A DNA stretch of 64,000 bases from Microbispora corallina. GTDB lineage: Bacteria; Actinomycetota; Actinomycetes; Streptosporangiales; Streptosporangiaceae. The translations under genes were made by a program, and so were the position numbers. Shown one piece after another: positions 17,144-24,202 of this stretch. The notes beneath the pieces are model-generated. The model was not told where the DNA came from, did no database searches, and was given only the letters and a program-made list of their open reading frames with translations. The stretch's first letter is position 1, and each line of letters starts with the position of its first letter. The stretch is taken from contig NZ_BOOC01000033.1 in the NCBI RefSeq assembly GCF_016863035.1, positions 62,001 through 126,000 on the forward strand, written 5' to 3'.

Positions 17144-18039
17144 AGCGCGCCCCAGTAGTCGGTGCTGCCGTAGAAGCCCATGCTGTACCCGATCTGCCGT
17201 TCCAGATAGACCACGTCGCCGGGGCAGGCGTCCCTCAGAGAACCGAGCAGGTCCCGGCAGCCGGCGACGAGCAGCCGGATCAGCTCGGCGATCTCGTCCC
17301 GGCCGGCGCCGAGCATCACCGCGTTGAGGTCGCCCCACTCCACGTCCCGGCTGTGGGTGGCGAGGTCGTTGACCAGCCGGAGCACCCGCTGCACGCGGCG
17401 GCTCGCGGCCCGCAGGTCGTCGAGCCGGTCCAGCGTCGCGGGCGCGCCCCCGCTGATCCAGTGCGAGACGTTGACGAGGGACGACCCGAAGTTGTCGGCG
17501 TTGTCCAGGTACTCGTCAAGGCCCGGCAGCGCGGCGCCCTCCCGGGCGGCCGTCTTCCAGCCCCACTCCCGGGCCATCGCGGCGAGCATCCGTTCGAGCT
17601 CCTCGCGCCAGACCGGGCGCAGACGGCCGAAGGCCGGCGCATCGGACAGCTCGGCCAGGATCTCGGCCAGGAAGCCACCGAGTGGATGGTCCGCCGTGGG
17701 CTCCCCGCCGTCGGCCACCCGCAGGCACCCGGCGACCAGGCCGTCCACCTCCTCGCGCGAGGCGGCCACGTGGTCGAGCAGCCAGTCGGCGGCGAATATC
17801 CACAGGGCGGTCCGGTTGGCGACGCGGAGCCGCTCGGCCGTCTCGCCGGGTGAGCCGAAGGCGTTCGCGAGCGCGACCGCGGACAGCAGCGTCGCGTCGA
17901 ACGGCCGCGCGGGGAACAGGGCGGGGTGGCGCAGGACGCACTCCCGCAGGTCGCGGTGCGCGCGGGCGGCCTCGGCCGCCACCGTCCCGGCCGTCAGTGC
18001 CGCCCCGACCTCGTCCAGGGGCGCGCGGGTCGCGTGCAC
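17140..18039 (-). CDS. Class I terpene synthase-like protein
   Basis: All-alpha protein of 299 residues in the class I terpenoid synthase fold. The Mg-binding Asp-rich region reads A84-D-W-L-L-D89, so the first Asp of a DDxx(x)D motif is Ala. The NSE-type triad reads N224-D-L-A-T228-H-S-R-D232, with Asp replacing Glu. A C-terminal RQIGYSMGFYGSTDYW resembles the RY region. It starts at GTG three bases after the P450 stop and is coupled to the class II gene. The natural pairing would be ionisation of the bicyclic diphosphate made by the class II partner. Both metal motifs are atypical, so activity must be treated as inferred. Confidence 0.75.
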   Translation of the reverse strand: MHATRAPLDEVGAALTAGTVAAEAARAHRDLRECVLRHPALFPARPFDATLLSAVALANAFGSPGETAERLRVANRTALWIFAADWLLDHVAASREEVDGLVAGCLRVADGGEPTADHPLGGFLAEILAELSDAPAFGRLRPVWREELERMLAAMAREWGWKTAAREGAALPGLDEYLDNADNFGSSLVNVSHWISGGAPATLDRLDDLRAASRRVQRVLRLVNDLATHSRDVEWGDLNAVMLGAGRDEIAELIRLLVAGCRDLLGSLRDACPGDVVYLERQIGYSMGFYGSTDYWGAL

Positions 18040-18042
18040 GGC

Positions 18043-19410
18043 CTACGCCGCCTCGGCCGGGCGCAGGGTCAGCCGCACGTGCTGGCGCGGTCGCAGGGAC
18101 GCGCCCATCCGGGGCGTGGCGACCTCCGGGCTGCAGGCGACCGGCCGGAACCGGGCGAGGAGGCCCGCGACGATCAGCCGCGCCTCGATCGCGAAGACGT
18201 GCATCCCGATGCACTGGTGGGGGCCGCCCCCGAAGGGGAAGTACGCGTACCGGTGCCGGCCCTCGGAGCGCCGCCGGGAGAAGCGGCCGGGGTCGAAGGC
18301 CTCCGGACGGTCCCAGAACGCCTCCATCCGATGGGTGACGTACGGGCTCACGACGACGGTCTCGCCCGCCTCCAGCCGCACCCCGCCCACGACCTCCGGC
18401 TCGACGACCATCCGGGGGAACAGCCACCCCACCGGGTACAGGCGCAGCAGCTCCTGCACGACCTGCCCCGTGTACGGCAGGCTCGCCAGGTGTCCCGGCC
18501 GTACGCGGTCGCGGCCCACCACCCGGTCGACCTCCTCGTACAGCCGCCCGGCCACCTCGGGATGCGCCGCCAGGAGGGGCCAGAGCCAGGTCAGCGCGCC
18601 GGCCGTGGTCTCGGTCGCGGTGGCGAGCATGGCGACCAGGTTGTCCCGGATCCACCGCGCGCTCACCTCGCCGCCCTCGGGGCCGCGGGCCCGGCACAGG
18701 GCCGAGAAGATGTCGTCGCCGTCGTCCGGCCGCCCCCGGTGCCGTTCCACCAGCGGGACCACGACGTCGTCGATCGCGGCGACGGCCCGCAGGAAGGCCC
18801 GGTCGCCGGGGACCCGCACCGAGTACGGCACGGACGGCAGCAGGTAGCGGACCACGACCGAGGCGCCGATCGAGTCGAAGGCGGGGGCCAGCCGCTCGGC
18901 GTCCGCCATGTCGATCTTGCCGCCGAAGAAGACCCGCACGACCGTCCGGTTGACGATCCTCGCCATGGACTCGGGGACGTCGATCTCCCGGCCCGCCTCC
19001 GCCGGGCCGGACAGCTCGTCGACTCCCTCGGCGACCGCGTCCGCCATCCGTCCGGCCAGGGCCTCGACGTGCTTGGCGGTGAACACCGGCTGCAGGACCT
19101 TGCGGCTCAGCTCCCACTCGGGGCCGTCCGACATGATGCCGTCGCCGAACAGGCGGTGGAGGGGCCGCCAGAAGACGCCGTCGCGCGTGTAGTTGGCGGC
19201 GTTGCCGCGCAGGACGTGCTGGAGGTGCTCGGGGTGCGTGACCAGGTACGGCCGGAAGGGGCCGAGGTTGACCCTGACGATCTCGCCGGCCGCCTCCCGT
19301 CCCATGTCGAGCAGGGCCCGCACGGGATCACGGAGGATCGCGGGGATCACGCGGCGAAAGGGTAGAGTTCGCGCTTTTCGCGCCGGTTCGGCACCAACAT
19401 CCACGGACAT
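18043..19410 (-). CDS. Cytochrome P450
   Basis: P450 monooxygenase of 455 residues, first gene of the terpenoid operon. The heme-binding loop is FGGGPHQCIG with the thiolate Cys at about residue 400. The oxygen-activation helix reads ATATETTAGAL and the ExxR pair lies in VQELLRLYP. It has no membrane anchor, and its redox partners are encoded elsewhere. The length and the VFWRPLHRLFGDGI/W-E-SRKVLQPVF segments resemble the class that hydroxylates terpene scaffolds. ATG at 19410 has GGGGAG upstream. Likely role: oxidation of the product of the two downstream cyclases. Confidence 0.92.
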   Translation of the reverse strand: MSVDVGAEPARKARTLPFRRVIPAILRDPVRALLDMGREAAGEIVRVNLGPFRPYLVTHPEHLQHVLRGNAANYTRDGVFWRPLHRLFGDGIMSDGPEWELSRKVLQPVFTAKHVEALAGRMADAVAEGVDELSGPAEAGREIDVPESMARIVNRTVVRVFFGGKIDMADAERLAPAFDSIGASVVVRYLLPSVPYSVRVPGDRAFLRAVAAIDDVVVPLVERHRGRPDDGDDIFSALCRARGPEGGEVSARWIRDNLVAMLATATETTAGALTWLWPLLAAHPEVAGRLYEEVDRVVGRDRVRPGHLASLPYTGQVVQELLRLYPVGWLFPRMVVEPEVVGGVRLEAGETVVVSPYVTHRMEAFWDRPEAFDPGRFSRRRSEGRHRYAYFPFGGGPHQCIGMHVFAIEARLIVAGLLARFRPVACSPEVATPRMGASLRPRQHVRLTLRPAEAA

Positions 19411-19449
19411 GGCGGCTTGCTCCCCACATGACGATCACGCCATTCGCGA

Positions 19450-19479
19450 AGTATCGCATGATCAATTCGTGTTGATCAA
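19450..19479 (-). promoter_or_regulatory. Promoter and TGATCA repeats upstream of the terpenoid operon
   Basis: On the minus strand TTGATC (19479-19474) and GATACT (19455-19450) are spaced by 18 bases. Two TGATCA palindromes centred 14 bases apart (19459-19464 and 19473-19478) overlap the -35 element and the spacer. This looks like an operator for a dimeric repressor or activator. Confidence 0.5.
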
Positions 19480-19564
19480 CATTGCAGGGGAGTGACAGTT
19501 TTGTCCCTTTTGTGGGGTTTGCCGGTCTTGTTGGGAGGGGTACGGCCGTGACCGGGGCAAACGG

Positions 19565-19595
19565 AAGGGGCCCGACCAGATCGGCCCGGCCCCCT
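19565..19595 (-). terminator. Hairpin after the small membrane ORF
   Basis: An imperfect GC-rich inverted repeat (AGGGGCCCGACC against GGCCCGGCCCCCT) lies directly after the stop of the 30-residue ORF on the minus strand. It could end that transcript. Confidence 0.45.
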
Positions 19596-19607
19596 CACGA
19601 CGTGACG

Positions 19608-19700
19608 TCAGGCGTGACTGGTCACCAGCAGCGCGATGCCCACGAGAATGACGACGGGGATCAGCCACACCACGACCTCGCCGAGGAACTCCTTGTACAT
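19608..19700 (-). CDS. Small single-pass membrane protein (30 residues)
   Basis: Short frame beginning MYKEFLGEVVVW and continuing into one hydrophobic helix (about residues 8-27) ending LLVTSHA. The ATG at 19700 has GAGAGG upstream, and a GC-rich hairpin follows the stop. The longer in-frame start at 19793 would overlap the divergent reductase start and adds a non-hydrophobic leader, so I prefer the short form. Function unknown. Small membrane proteins of this type are easily missed. Confidence 0.45.
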   Translation of the reverse strand: MYKEFLGEVVVWLIPVVILVGIALLVTSHA

Positions 19701-19792
19701 GGGGCCGATCCTCTCGGGGACGTGCGGAAAATGAACCGCACGCAGCATATTCGCTCGCGCGCGCAGGTGGAACCACGTGCCAGGATCGAGCA

Positions 19793-20737
19793 ATGCGGTA
19801 CATCGTCATCGGCGCCGGCGCCATCGGCGGGACCATCGGCGGCCGGCTGTTCCAGAGCGGGCACGACGTCCTCCTCGTGGCGCGCGGCGCACACCTTGAG
19901 GCGCTGCGCGCGGGGGGCCTGCGCCTGGTCGCCCCGGACGGCGAGGAGGTCCTCCCCATCCCGGTCGCGGACGGGCCCGTCCCCGTCCGCGACGGGGACG
20001 TGCTGGTCGTCGCCACCAAGGCCCAGGACACCGTGGCGGCCCTGCGGGGCTGGGACGACGCCCCGGTGGTCTGCGCGCAGAACGCGGTGCAGAACGAGCG
20101 CATGGCCCTGCGCCGGTTCTCCCGCGTGTACGGCATGTGCCTGTGGATGCCGGCCCTCCACCTCGAACCCGGGGTCGTGGCGTCGTACGGCGCGCCGTTA
20201 TCGGGCATGCTCCCCCTCGGACGTTATCCACAGGGTGTGGACGACCTGGTCCAGCAGATGGCGGACGACCTCGGCAAGAGCCGCTTCGCCGCCTTCGCCG
20301 TCCCCGACGTGATGCGCTGGAAGTACGGCAAGCTGCTCGGCAACCTCGGGAACGCGGTCGAGGCGCTGTGCGGCCACGCCGAGGGAACCGAGGCCGTGAG
20401 CCGCCGGGCCAGGCAGGAGGGGGAGACCGTCCTCGCCGCCGCCGGCATCCCGTACTCGTCCGAGGAGGAGGAACGGGAGCGGCGCGGCGACCTGGTCGAG
20501 ATGACTCCGCTCGGCGGGGTCGAGCGGCCGGGCGGGTCGTCCTGGCAGAGCCTGGCGAAGGGCAGCGGCTCGATCGAGGTCGACTACCTGAACGGCGAGA
20601 TCGTCCTCCTCGGGCGGCTGCACGGGGTGCCCACTCCGGTGAACCTCGTCCTGCAGCGGGAGGCCACCCGGCTCGCCCGCGAGGGAGGCCGGCCTGGGTC
20701 GCTCGACGTGGCGGCGCTGGAGCGGCTGCTGCCCTGA
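19793..20737 (+). CDS. Ketopantoate reductase family oxidoreductase (ApbA/PanE-like)
   Basis: NADPH-dependent reductase of 314 residues. The N-terminal Rossmann fold begins with GAGAIGGTIGGRL at about residues 7-19. The C-terminal helical domain carries KYGKLLGNLGNAVEAL, with the catalytic-type Lys, and the closing block SWQSLAKGSGSIEVDYLNGEI, which matches the substrate-binding Ser/Glu region of the family. Family members reduce 2-dehydropantoate or related 2-keto acids. No pantothenate gene is nearby, so the exact substrate is open. The gene is divergent from the small membrane ORF. Confidence 0.85.
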   Translation: MRYIVIGAGAIGGTIGGRLFQSGHDVLLVARGAHLEALRAGGLRLVAPDGEEVLPIPVADGPVPVRDGDVLVVATKAQDTVAALRGWDDAPVVCAQNAVQNERMALRRFSRVYGMCLWMPALHLEPGVVASYGAPLSGMLPLGRYPQGVDDLVQQMADDLGKSRFAAFAVPDVMRWKYGKLLGNLGNAVEALCGHAEGTEAVSRRARQEGETVLAAAGIPYSSEEEERERRGDLVEMTPLGGVERPGGSSWQSLAKGSGSIEVDYLNGEIVLLGRLHGVPTPVNLVLQREATRLAREGGRPGSLDVAALERLLP

Positions 20738-20837
20738 ACGTTACATGCGTCCTCGCAGGTCAGCGCCACCGCGACGGCCTGTCGCTGGGCCGGCGGGCCA
20801 CCCGCTCCTAGCATCGCCGCCGACGACGGAGGGCGCG

Positions 20838-21971
20838 ATGTCGAAGAGAAGTGCGGTGCTGGCGGCGCTGGTCATGGTGCTCGGGCTCCTGGTCGCCCGG
20901 CCCGCCCAGGCGGCCACGGTGCGGATCATGCCGCTCGGCGACTCGATCACCGGTTCCCCGGGCTGCTGGCGGGCCCTGCTGTGGAACAGGCTGCAGAGCA
21001 GCGGCTACACGGCGATCGACATGGTCGGCACGCTGCCCCCGCAGGGCTGCTCGGTGCCGTACGACGGCGACAACGAGGGCCACGGCGGCTACCTGGCCAC
21101 CAACGTCGCGGACCAGAACCTGCTCCCCGGCTGGCTGGCGGCCACCCACCCCGACATCGTGATGATGCACTTCGGCACCAACGACGTGTGGAACAACAAG
21201 TCGCCGGCCACGATCACGGCCGCGTTCGGCAAGCTCGTCGACCAGATGAGGGCCGACAACCCGAACATGAAGATCCTGGTCGCCAAGATCCTCCCGATGA
21301 ACCCGGGCAACTGCGCCGACTGCGGCCAGCGGGTGGTCGCGCTGAACGACGCGATCCCCGCCTGGGCGGCCTCCAAGAGCACGGCGGCCTCCCCGATCGT
21401 GGTGGTGGACCAGTGGACCGGGTTCAGCACGGCGGCCGACACCTACGACGGCGTGCATCCCAACGCGAGCGGCGACCAGAAGATGTCGGACCGCTGGTAC
21501 CCGGCGCTGGCCGCCCTGCTGTCCGGCGCCACGCCCAGCCCCACGCCCAGCCCCACCCCGAGCCCCACGCCGACCCGCACGCCCACGCCCACGCCCAGCC
21601 CCACGCCGTCGCCGACGCCCACCCGGACTCCCACTCCGAGCCCCACGCCGTCGCCGCAGCCGACCCCCTCGGGATGCACGGCGACCTACACGATCACCAG
21701 TCAGTGGCCCGGCGGCTTCCAGGCCGACGTGACCGTGCGGAACACCCGGTCCACGCCCGTCAGCGGATGGACCGTGACCCTGCGCTTCCTCAACGGGCAG
21801 CAGGTGAGCCAGGCGTGGAACGCCACGCTCACCCAGTCGGGGGACACCGCGACGGCGCGGAACGTGAGCTGGAACGGGGCGCTCGCCGGCGGCGCCACCG
21901 CGTCCTTCGGCTTCCTGGCGAGCTGGAACGGCGCCAACCAGCCCATCGTCCCCGGCTGCGTCGCGTCGTGA
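20838..21971 (+). CDS. Secreted SGNH esterase with CBM2 (CE3-like acetylxylan esterase)
   Basis: Exported polysaccharide esterase of 377 residues. GGAGGG precedes the ATG. Signal peptide 1-26 ends AQA. The SGNH catalytic domain has GDSIT with nucleophile Ser36, the block HFGTNDVWNN and the C-terminal DGVHPN Asp-His pair. The arrangement MPLGDSITGSPGCWRALLW fits carbohydrate esterase family 3. A Pro/Thr/Ser linker of about 45 residues (TPSP repeats) leads to a CBM2 module (CTATYTITSQWPGGF to PGC) with the usual Trp residues and terminal Cys pair. It likely deacetylates xylan while bound to plant cell wall. Confidence 0.88.
   Translation: MSKRSAVLAALVMVLGLLVARPAQAATVRIMPLGDSITGSPGCWRALLWNRLQSSGYTAIDMVGTLPPQGCSVPYDGDNEGHGGYLATNVADQNLLPGWLAATHPDIVMMHFGTNDVWNNKSPATITAAFGKLVDQMRADNPNMKILVAKILPMNPGNCADCGQRVVALNDAIPAWAASKSTAASPIVVVDQWTGFSTAADTYDGVHPNASGDQKMSDRWYPALAALLSGATPSPTPSPTPSPTPTRTPTPTPSPTPSPTPTRTPTPSPTPSPQPTPSGCTATYTITSQWPGGFQADVTVRNTRSTPVSGWTVTLRFLNGQQVSQAWNATLTQSGDTATARNVSWNGALAGGATASFGFLASWNGANQPIVPGCVAS
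21533..21666 (+). repeat. Thr-Pro-Ser-Pro linker repeats
   Basis: Imperfect 6- and 12-base units (ccacgcccagc types) encode the TPSPTP linker between the esterase and CBM2 domains. Confidence 0.8.
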
Positions 21972-21983
21972 GCCGGACGGCTC
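21970..21983. terminator. Small hairpin between convergent genes
   Basis: GAGCC and GGCTC pair around GGAC, overlapping the esterase stop codon and lying before the stop of the convergent response regulator. It is a weak terminator candidate. Confidence 0.35.
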
Positions 21984-21984
21984 C

Positions 21985-22653
21985 CTAGGGCTGGAAGCGG
22001 TAGCCCATCCCGGGCTCGGTCAGCAGATGGACCGGCCGCCCGGGGTCGGGCTCCAGCTTGCGGCGCAGCTGGGCCAGGTACTGCCGCAGGTAGTGGGTCT
22101 CGCGCAGGTAGGCCGGGCCCCACACCTCGGTCAGGAGCTGGCGCTGGCTGATCAGCTTGCCGGGGTTGCGCAGCAGGATCTCCAGCAGGTGCCACTCGGT
22201 GGGGGTGAGCCGGACGCCGTTGGAGACGGTCTTGCCGGCCAGGTCCACCTCGACGTCCCCCAGCCGGACCCGGGCCTCGCCGGTCTCCTGGCCGCCCGCC
22301 CGGCGGGTGACGGCGCGGATGCGCGCGAGCAGCTCGTCGACGCCGAACGGCTTGGTCACGTAGTCGTCGGCCCCGGCGTCCAGGGCGTCCACCTTGTCGG
22401 CGCCGCCGGTCCGCCCGGACAGCACGATGATGGGCACACTCGTCCAGCCCCGCAGGCCCTGGATGACCTCCACCCCGTCCAGGTCGGGCAGCCCGAGGTC
22501 GAGGACGATCAGGTCGGGATGCCAGTCGGCCGCCTGGCGCAGCGCGCCCGCGCCGTCGGCCGCCACGGCCACCTCGTAGTGCCGCGCCGCCAGGTTGATG
22601 CGCAGCGCGCGCAGGAGCTGAGGCTCGTCGTCCACGACCAGGATGCGGGTCAT
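21985..22653 (-). CDS. KdpE-like OmpR-family response regulator
   Basis: Response regulator of 222 residues. The receiver has D8-D9, phospho-acceptor D52 in LIVLDLGLPDLDG and the conserved Lys in DDYVTKPFG. The winged-helix DNA-binding domain (LTPTEWHLLEILLRNPGKLIS, VHLLTEPGMGYRF) matches KdpE, the activator of high-affinity potassium uptake. No kdpABC or KdpD kinase lies in the window, so this is an orphan copy whose partner and target are unknown. ATG at 22653 is chosen because upstream in-frame sequence lacks receiver homology. Confidence 0.88.
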   Translation of the reverse strand: MTRILVVDDEPQLLRALRINLAARHYEVAVAADGAGALRQAADWHPDLIVLDLGLPDLDGVEVIQGLRGWTSVPIIVLSGRTGGADKVDALDAGADDYVTKPFGVDELLARIRAVTRRAGGQETGEARVRLGDVEVDLAGKTVSNGVRLTPTEWHLLEILLRNPGKLISQRQLLTEVWGPAYLRETHYLRQYLAQLRRKLEPDPGRPVHLLTEPGMGYRFQP

Positions 22654-22707
22654 CGCGCCTCCCCCGCGGCGGGACGCAACCCCGTCCCCGCCGCCTCCCC
22701 CATGGTT

Positions 22708-22723
22708 CCAGGTTACGACCTGG
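22708..22723. promoter_or_regulatory. Inverted repeat in the divergent kdpE-like/EF-hand region
   Basis: CCAGGT-TACG-ACCTGG is a perfect six-base inverted repeat midway between the divergent starts at 22653 and 22778. It may serve either gene. A possible -10 (TAAGGT, 22744-22749) for the EF-hand gene follows. Confidence 0.4.
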
Positions 22724-22777
22724 GGGTAGCGCGTCTGATCGGCTAAGGTGCTGACCGCGATCCCGGAGGAGGACGGC

Positions 22778-22981
22778 ATGAGTGAATATGCGGTGACTTT
22801 CAACCTCATCGACGCCGATAAGGACGGGCGGATCTCCGCCGAGGAGCTGGTGCGGCTGATGGAGGTGCTCGGGGAGCCGCTGACCATCGACGGCGCCCAG
22901 GGGGCGATCTCCAAGGTCGACGCCGACGGAGACGGCCTGATCGACCTGGACGAGTTCGGCGCCTGGCTGGGCGGGCGCTGA
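22778..22981 (+). CDS. EF-hand calcium-binding protein
   Basis: Small acidic protein of 67 residues with two canonical 12-residue EF-hand loops, DADKDGRISAEE (about 12-23) and DADGDGLIDLDE (about 48-59). Both have oxygen ligands at positions 1, 3, 5 and 12. Likely a calcium buffer or sensor like the CabD-type proteins of streptomycetes. ATG at 22778 has GGAGGAGG upstream; the in-frame ATG-like start at 22748 is less plausible. The stop overlaps or abuts the next regulator's likely reading start, so the two may be translated together. Confidence 0.85.
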   Translation: MSEYAVTFNLIDADKDGRISAEELVRLMEVLGEPLTIDGAQGAISKVDADGDGLIDLDEFGAWLGGR

Positions 22982-23007
22982 AAGCCGACGACGAACTCTG
23001 GGGCGCG

Positions 23008-24162
23008 GTGCCCGCGGGTGTCGCGAGGCTCCTGCGTCCCCGGCTAGGCGACGTCGCGGACCAGATGATCACGGAGATCCAGCGCCGGGTGCCCGAGTAC
23101 GCGCGCCCGGCCGACGAGATCTACCTGAAGGTCCTGCGGCTGTCGGTCAACGAGGCGTTGCAGGGGTTCCTGGAGCGCATCGAGAACCCTCGCGCGCCCT
23201 GGGACCCCGAGGTCTTCCGCACCATCGGGCGCGGCGAGGCCGCCGAGGGCCGCGACCTCGAGCCGTTCCAGACCGCGATGCGGCTCGGGGCGCGGGTGGC
23301 CTGGCGGCAGGTCACCGAGCAGGCGGGCGAGCTCGGCCTCGACCCCCAGACGCTGTACGACCTGGGCGAGGCCATCTTCATCTACCTCGACCAGCTCGCC
23401 GACGCCGCCGCCGAGGGGTTCGGCGAGGCGCGCGCCCACGCCGCCGGCGAGATGGAGCGGCGCCGGCGCCGCCTGCTCGACCTGCTGCTGAGCCGGCCCC
23501 CCGCCTCGCCCGAGGCCGTCGCCGACATGGCGCGGGCCGCAGGCTGGCGGCTGCCCCGGACGGTGGCCGGTGTGGCGCTGGAGGAGCGCGACAGCGGCTC
23601 GCCGTCGTCCCTGCTCCCGCCCGACGTGCTGGCCGGGCTCGACCGGCGCAGCCCGTGCCTCGTCGTGCCCGACCCCACCGGCCCCGGCCGCGCGCAGGCG
23701 CTGGAGCGGGCCCTGCGCGGCTGGCACGCCGCAATCGGCCCGCCGGTCCCGGTGGCCGCCGCCGCGACCTCGCTCCGCTGGGCCGGCGAGGCGCTCGACC
23801 TGGCCCGGCGCGGCGTCCTCCCGCAGGAGGGCCTGCTGCACTGCGCCGACCACATGGCCACACTCGTGGTGTTCAAGGACGAGGAACTGGTGGCCGCGCT
23901 GGCCGAGGTACGGCTCGCGCCGCTCGCGCACCTCCGCCCGGCCCAGCAGGACCGTCTCGCGGAGACCCTGCTGGCGTGGCTCCAGCACGGCCGCGGGGTG
24001 GCCGAGGTCGCGGCCGGGCTCCACGTCCACCCCCAGACCGTCCGCTACCGGCTGCGTCAGCTGGAGGAGCTGTACGGCGACCAGCTGGCCGACCCCGACG
24101 TCCGGTTCGAGCTGGAGATCGTCCTGCGGGCCCGCCAGGCGAGGTCCGGCCGTCCGGAGTGA
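23008..24162 (+). CDS. PucR-like helix-turn-helix regulator
   Basis: Transcription regulator of 384 residues from GTG 23008. The N-terminal part is helical (RVPEYARP, then AAWRQ-type helices), resembling the RsbRD/PucR sensory domain. The C-terminus has the PucR HTH (AEVAAGLHVHPQTVRYRLRQLEELYG). In-frame sequence upstream of the GTG reads LKADDELWGAV, which looks like conserved N-terminal protein sequence. The frame stays open past the EF-hand stop, with only a CTG (22978) as a candidate initiator. The true start may therefore be non-standard and coupled to the EF-hand gene. The target is unknown. Confidence 0.82.
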   Translation: MPAGVARLLRPRLGDVADQMITEIQRRVPEYARPADEIYLKVLRLSVNEALQGFLERIENPRAPWDPEVFRTIGRGEAAEGRDLEPFQTAMRLGARVAWRQVTEQAGELGLDPQTLYDLGEAIFIYLDQLADAAAEGFGEARAHAAGEMERRRRRLLDLLLSRPPASPEAVADMARAAGWRLPRTVAGVALEERDSGSPSSLLPPDVLAGLDRRSPCLVVPDPTGPGRAQALERALRGWHAAIGPPVPVAAAATSLRWAGEALDLARRGVLPQEGLLHCADHMATLVVFKDEELVAALAEVRLAPLAHLRPAQQDRLAETLLAWLQHGRGVAEVAAGLHVHPQTVRYRLRQLEELYGDQLADPDVRFELEIVLRARQARSGRPE

Positions 24163-24179
24163 TCCGCCGCGTCCCACCG

Positions 24180-24197
24180 GCCGCCGCGCGCGGCGGC
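24180..24197. terminator. Perfect GC palindrome between convergent genes
   Basis: An 18-base perfect palindrome can fold as a seven-base stem with a CGCG loop. It lies between the stops of the PucR-like gene and the convergent flavoenzyme gene, and is a bidirectional terminator candidate. Confidence 0.55.
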
Positions 24198-24202
24198 GCC
24201 GA

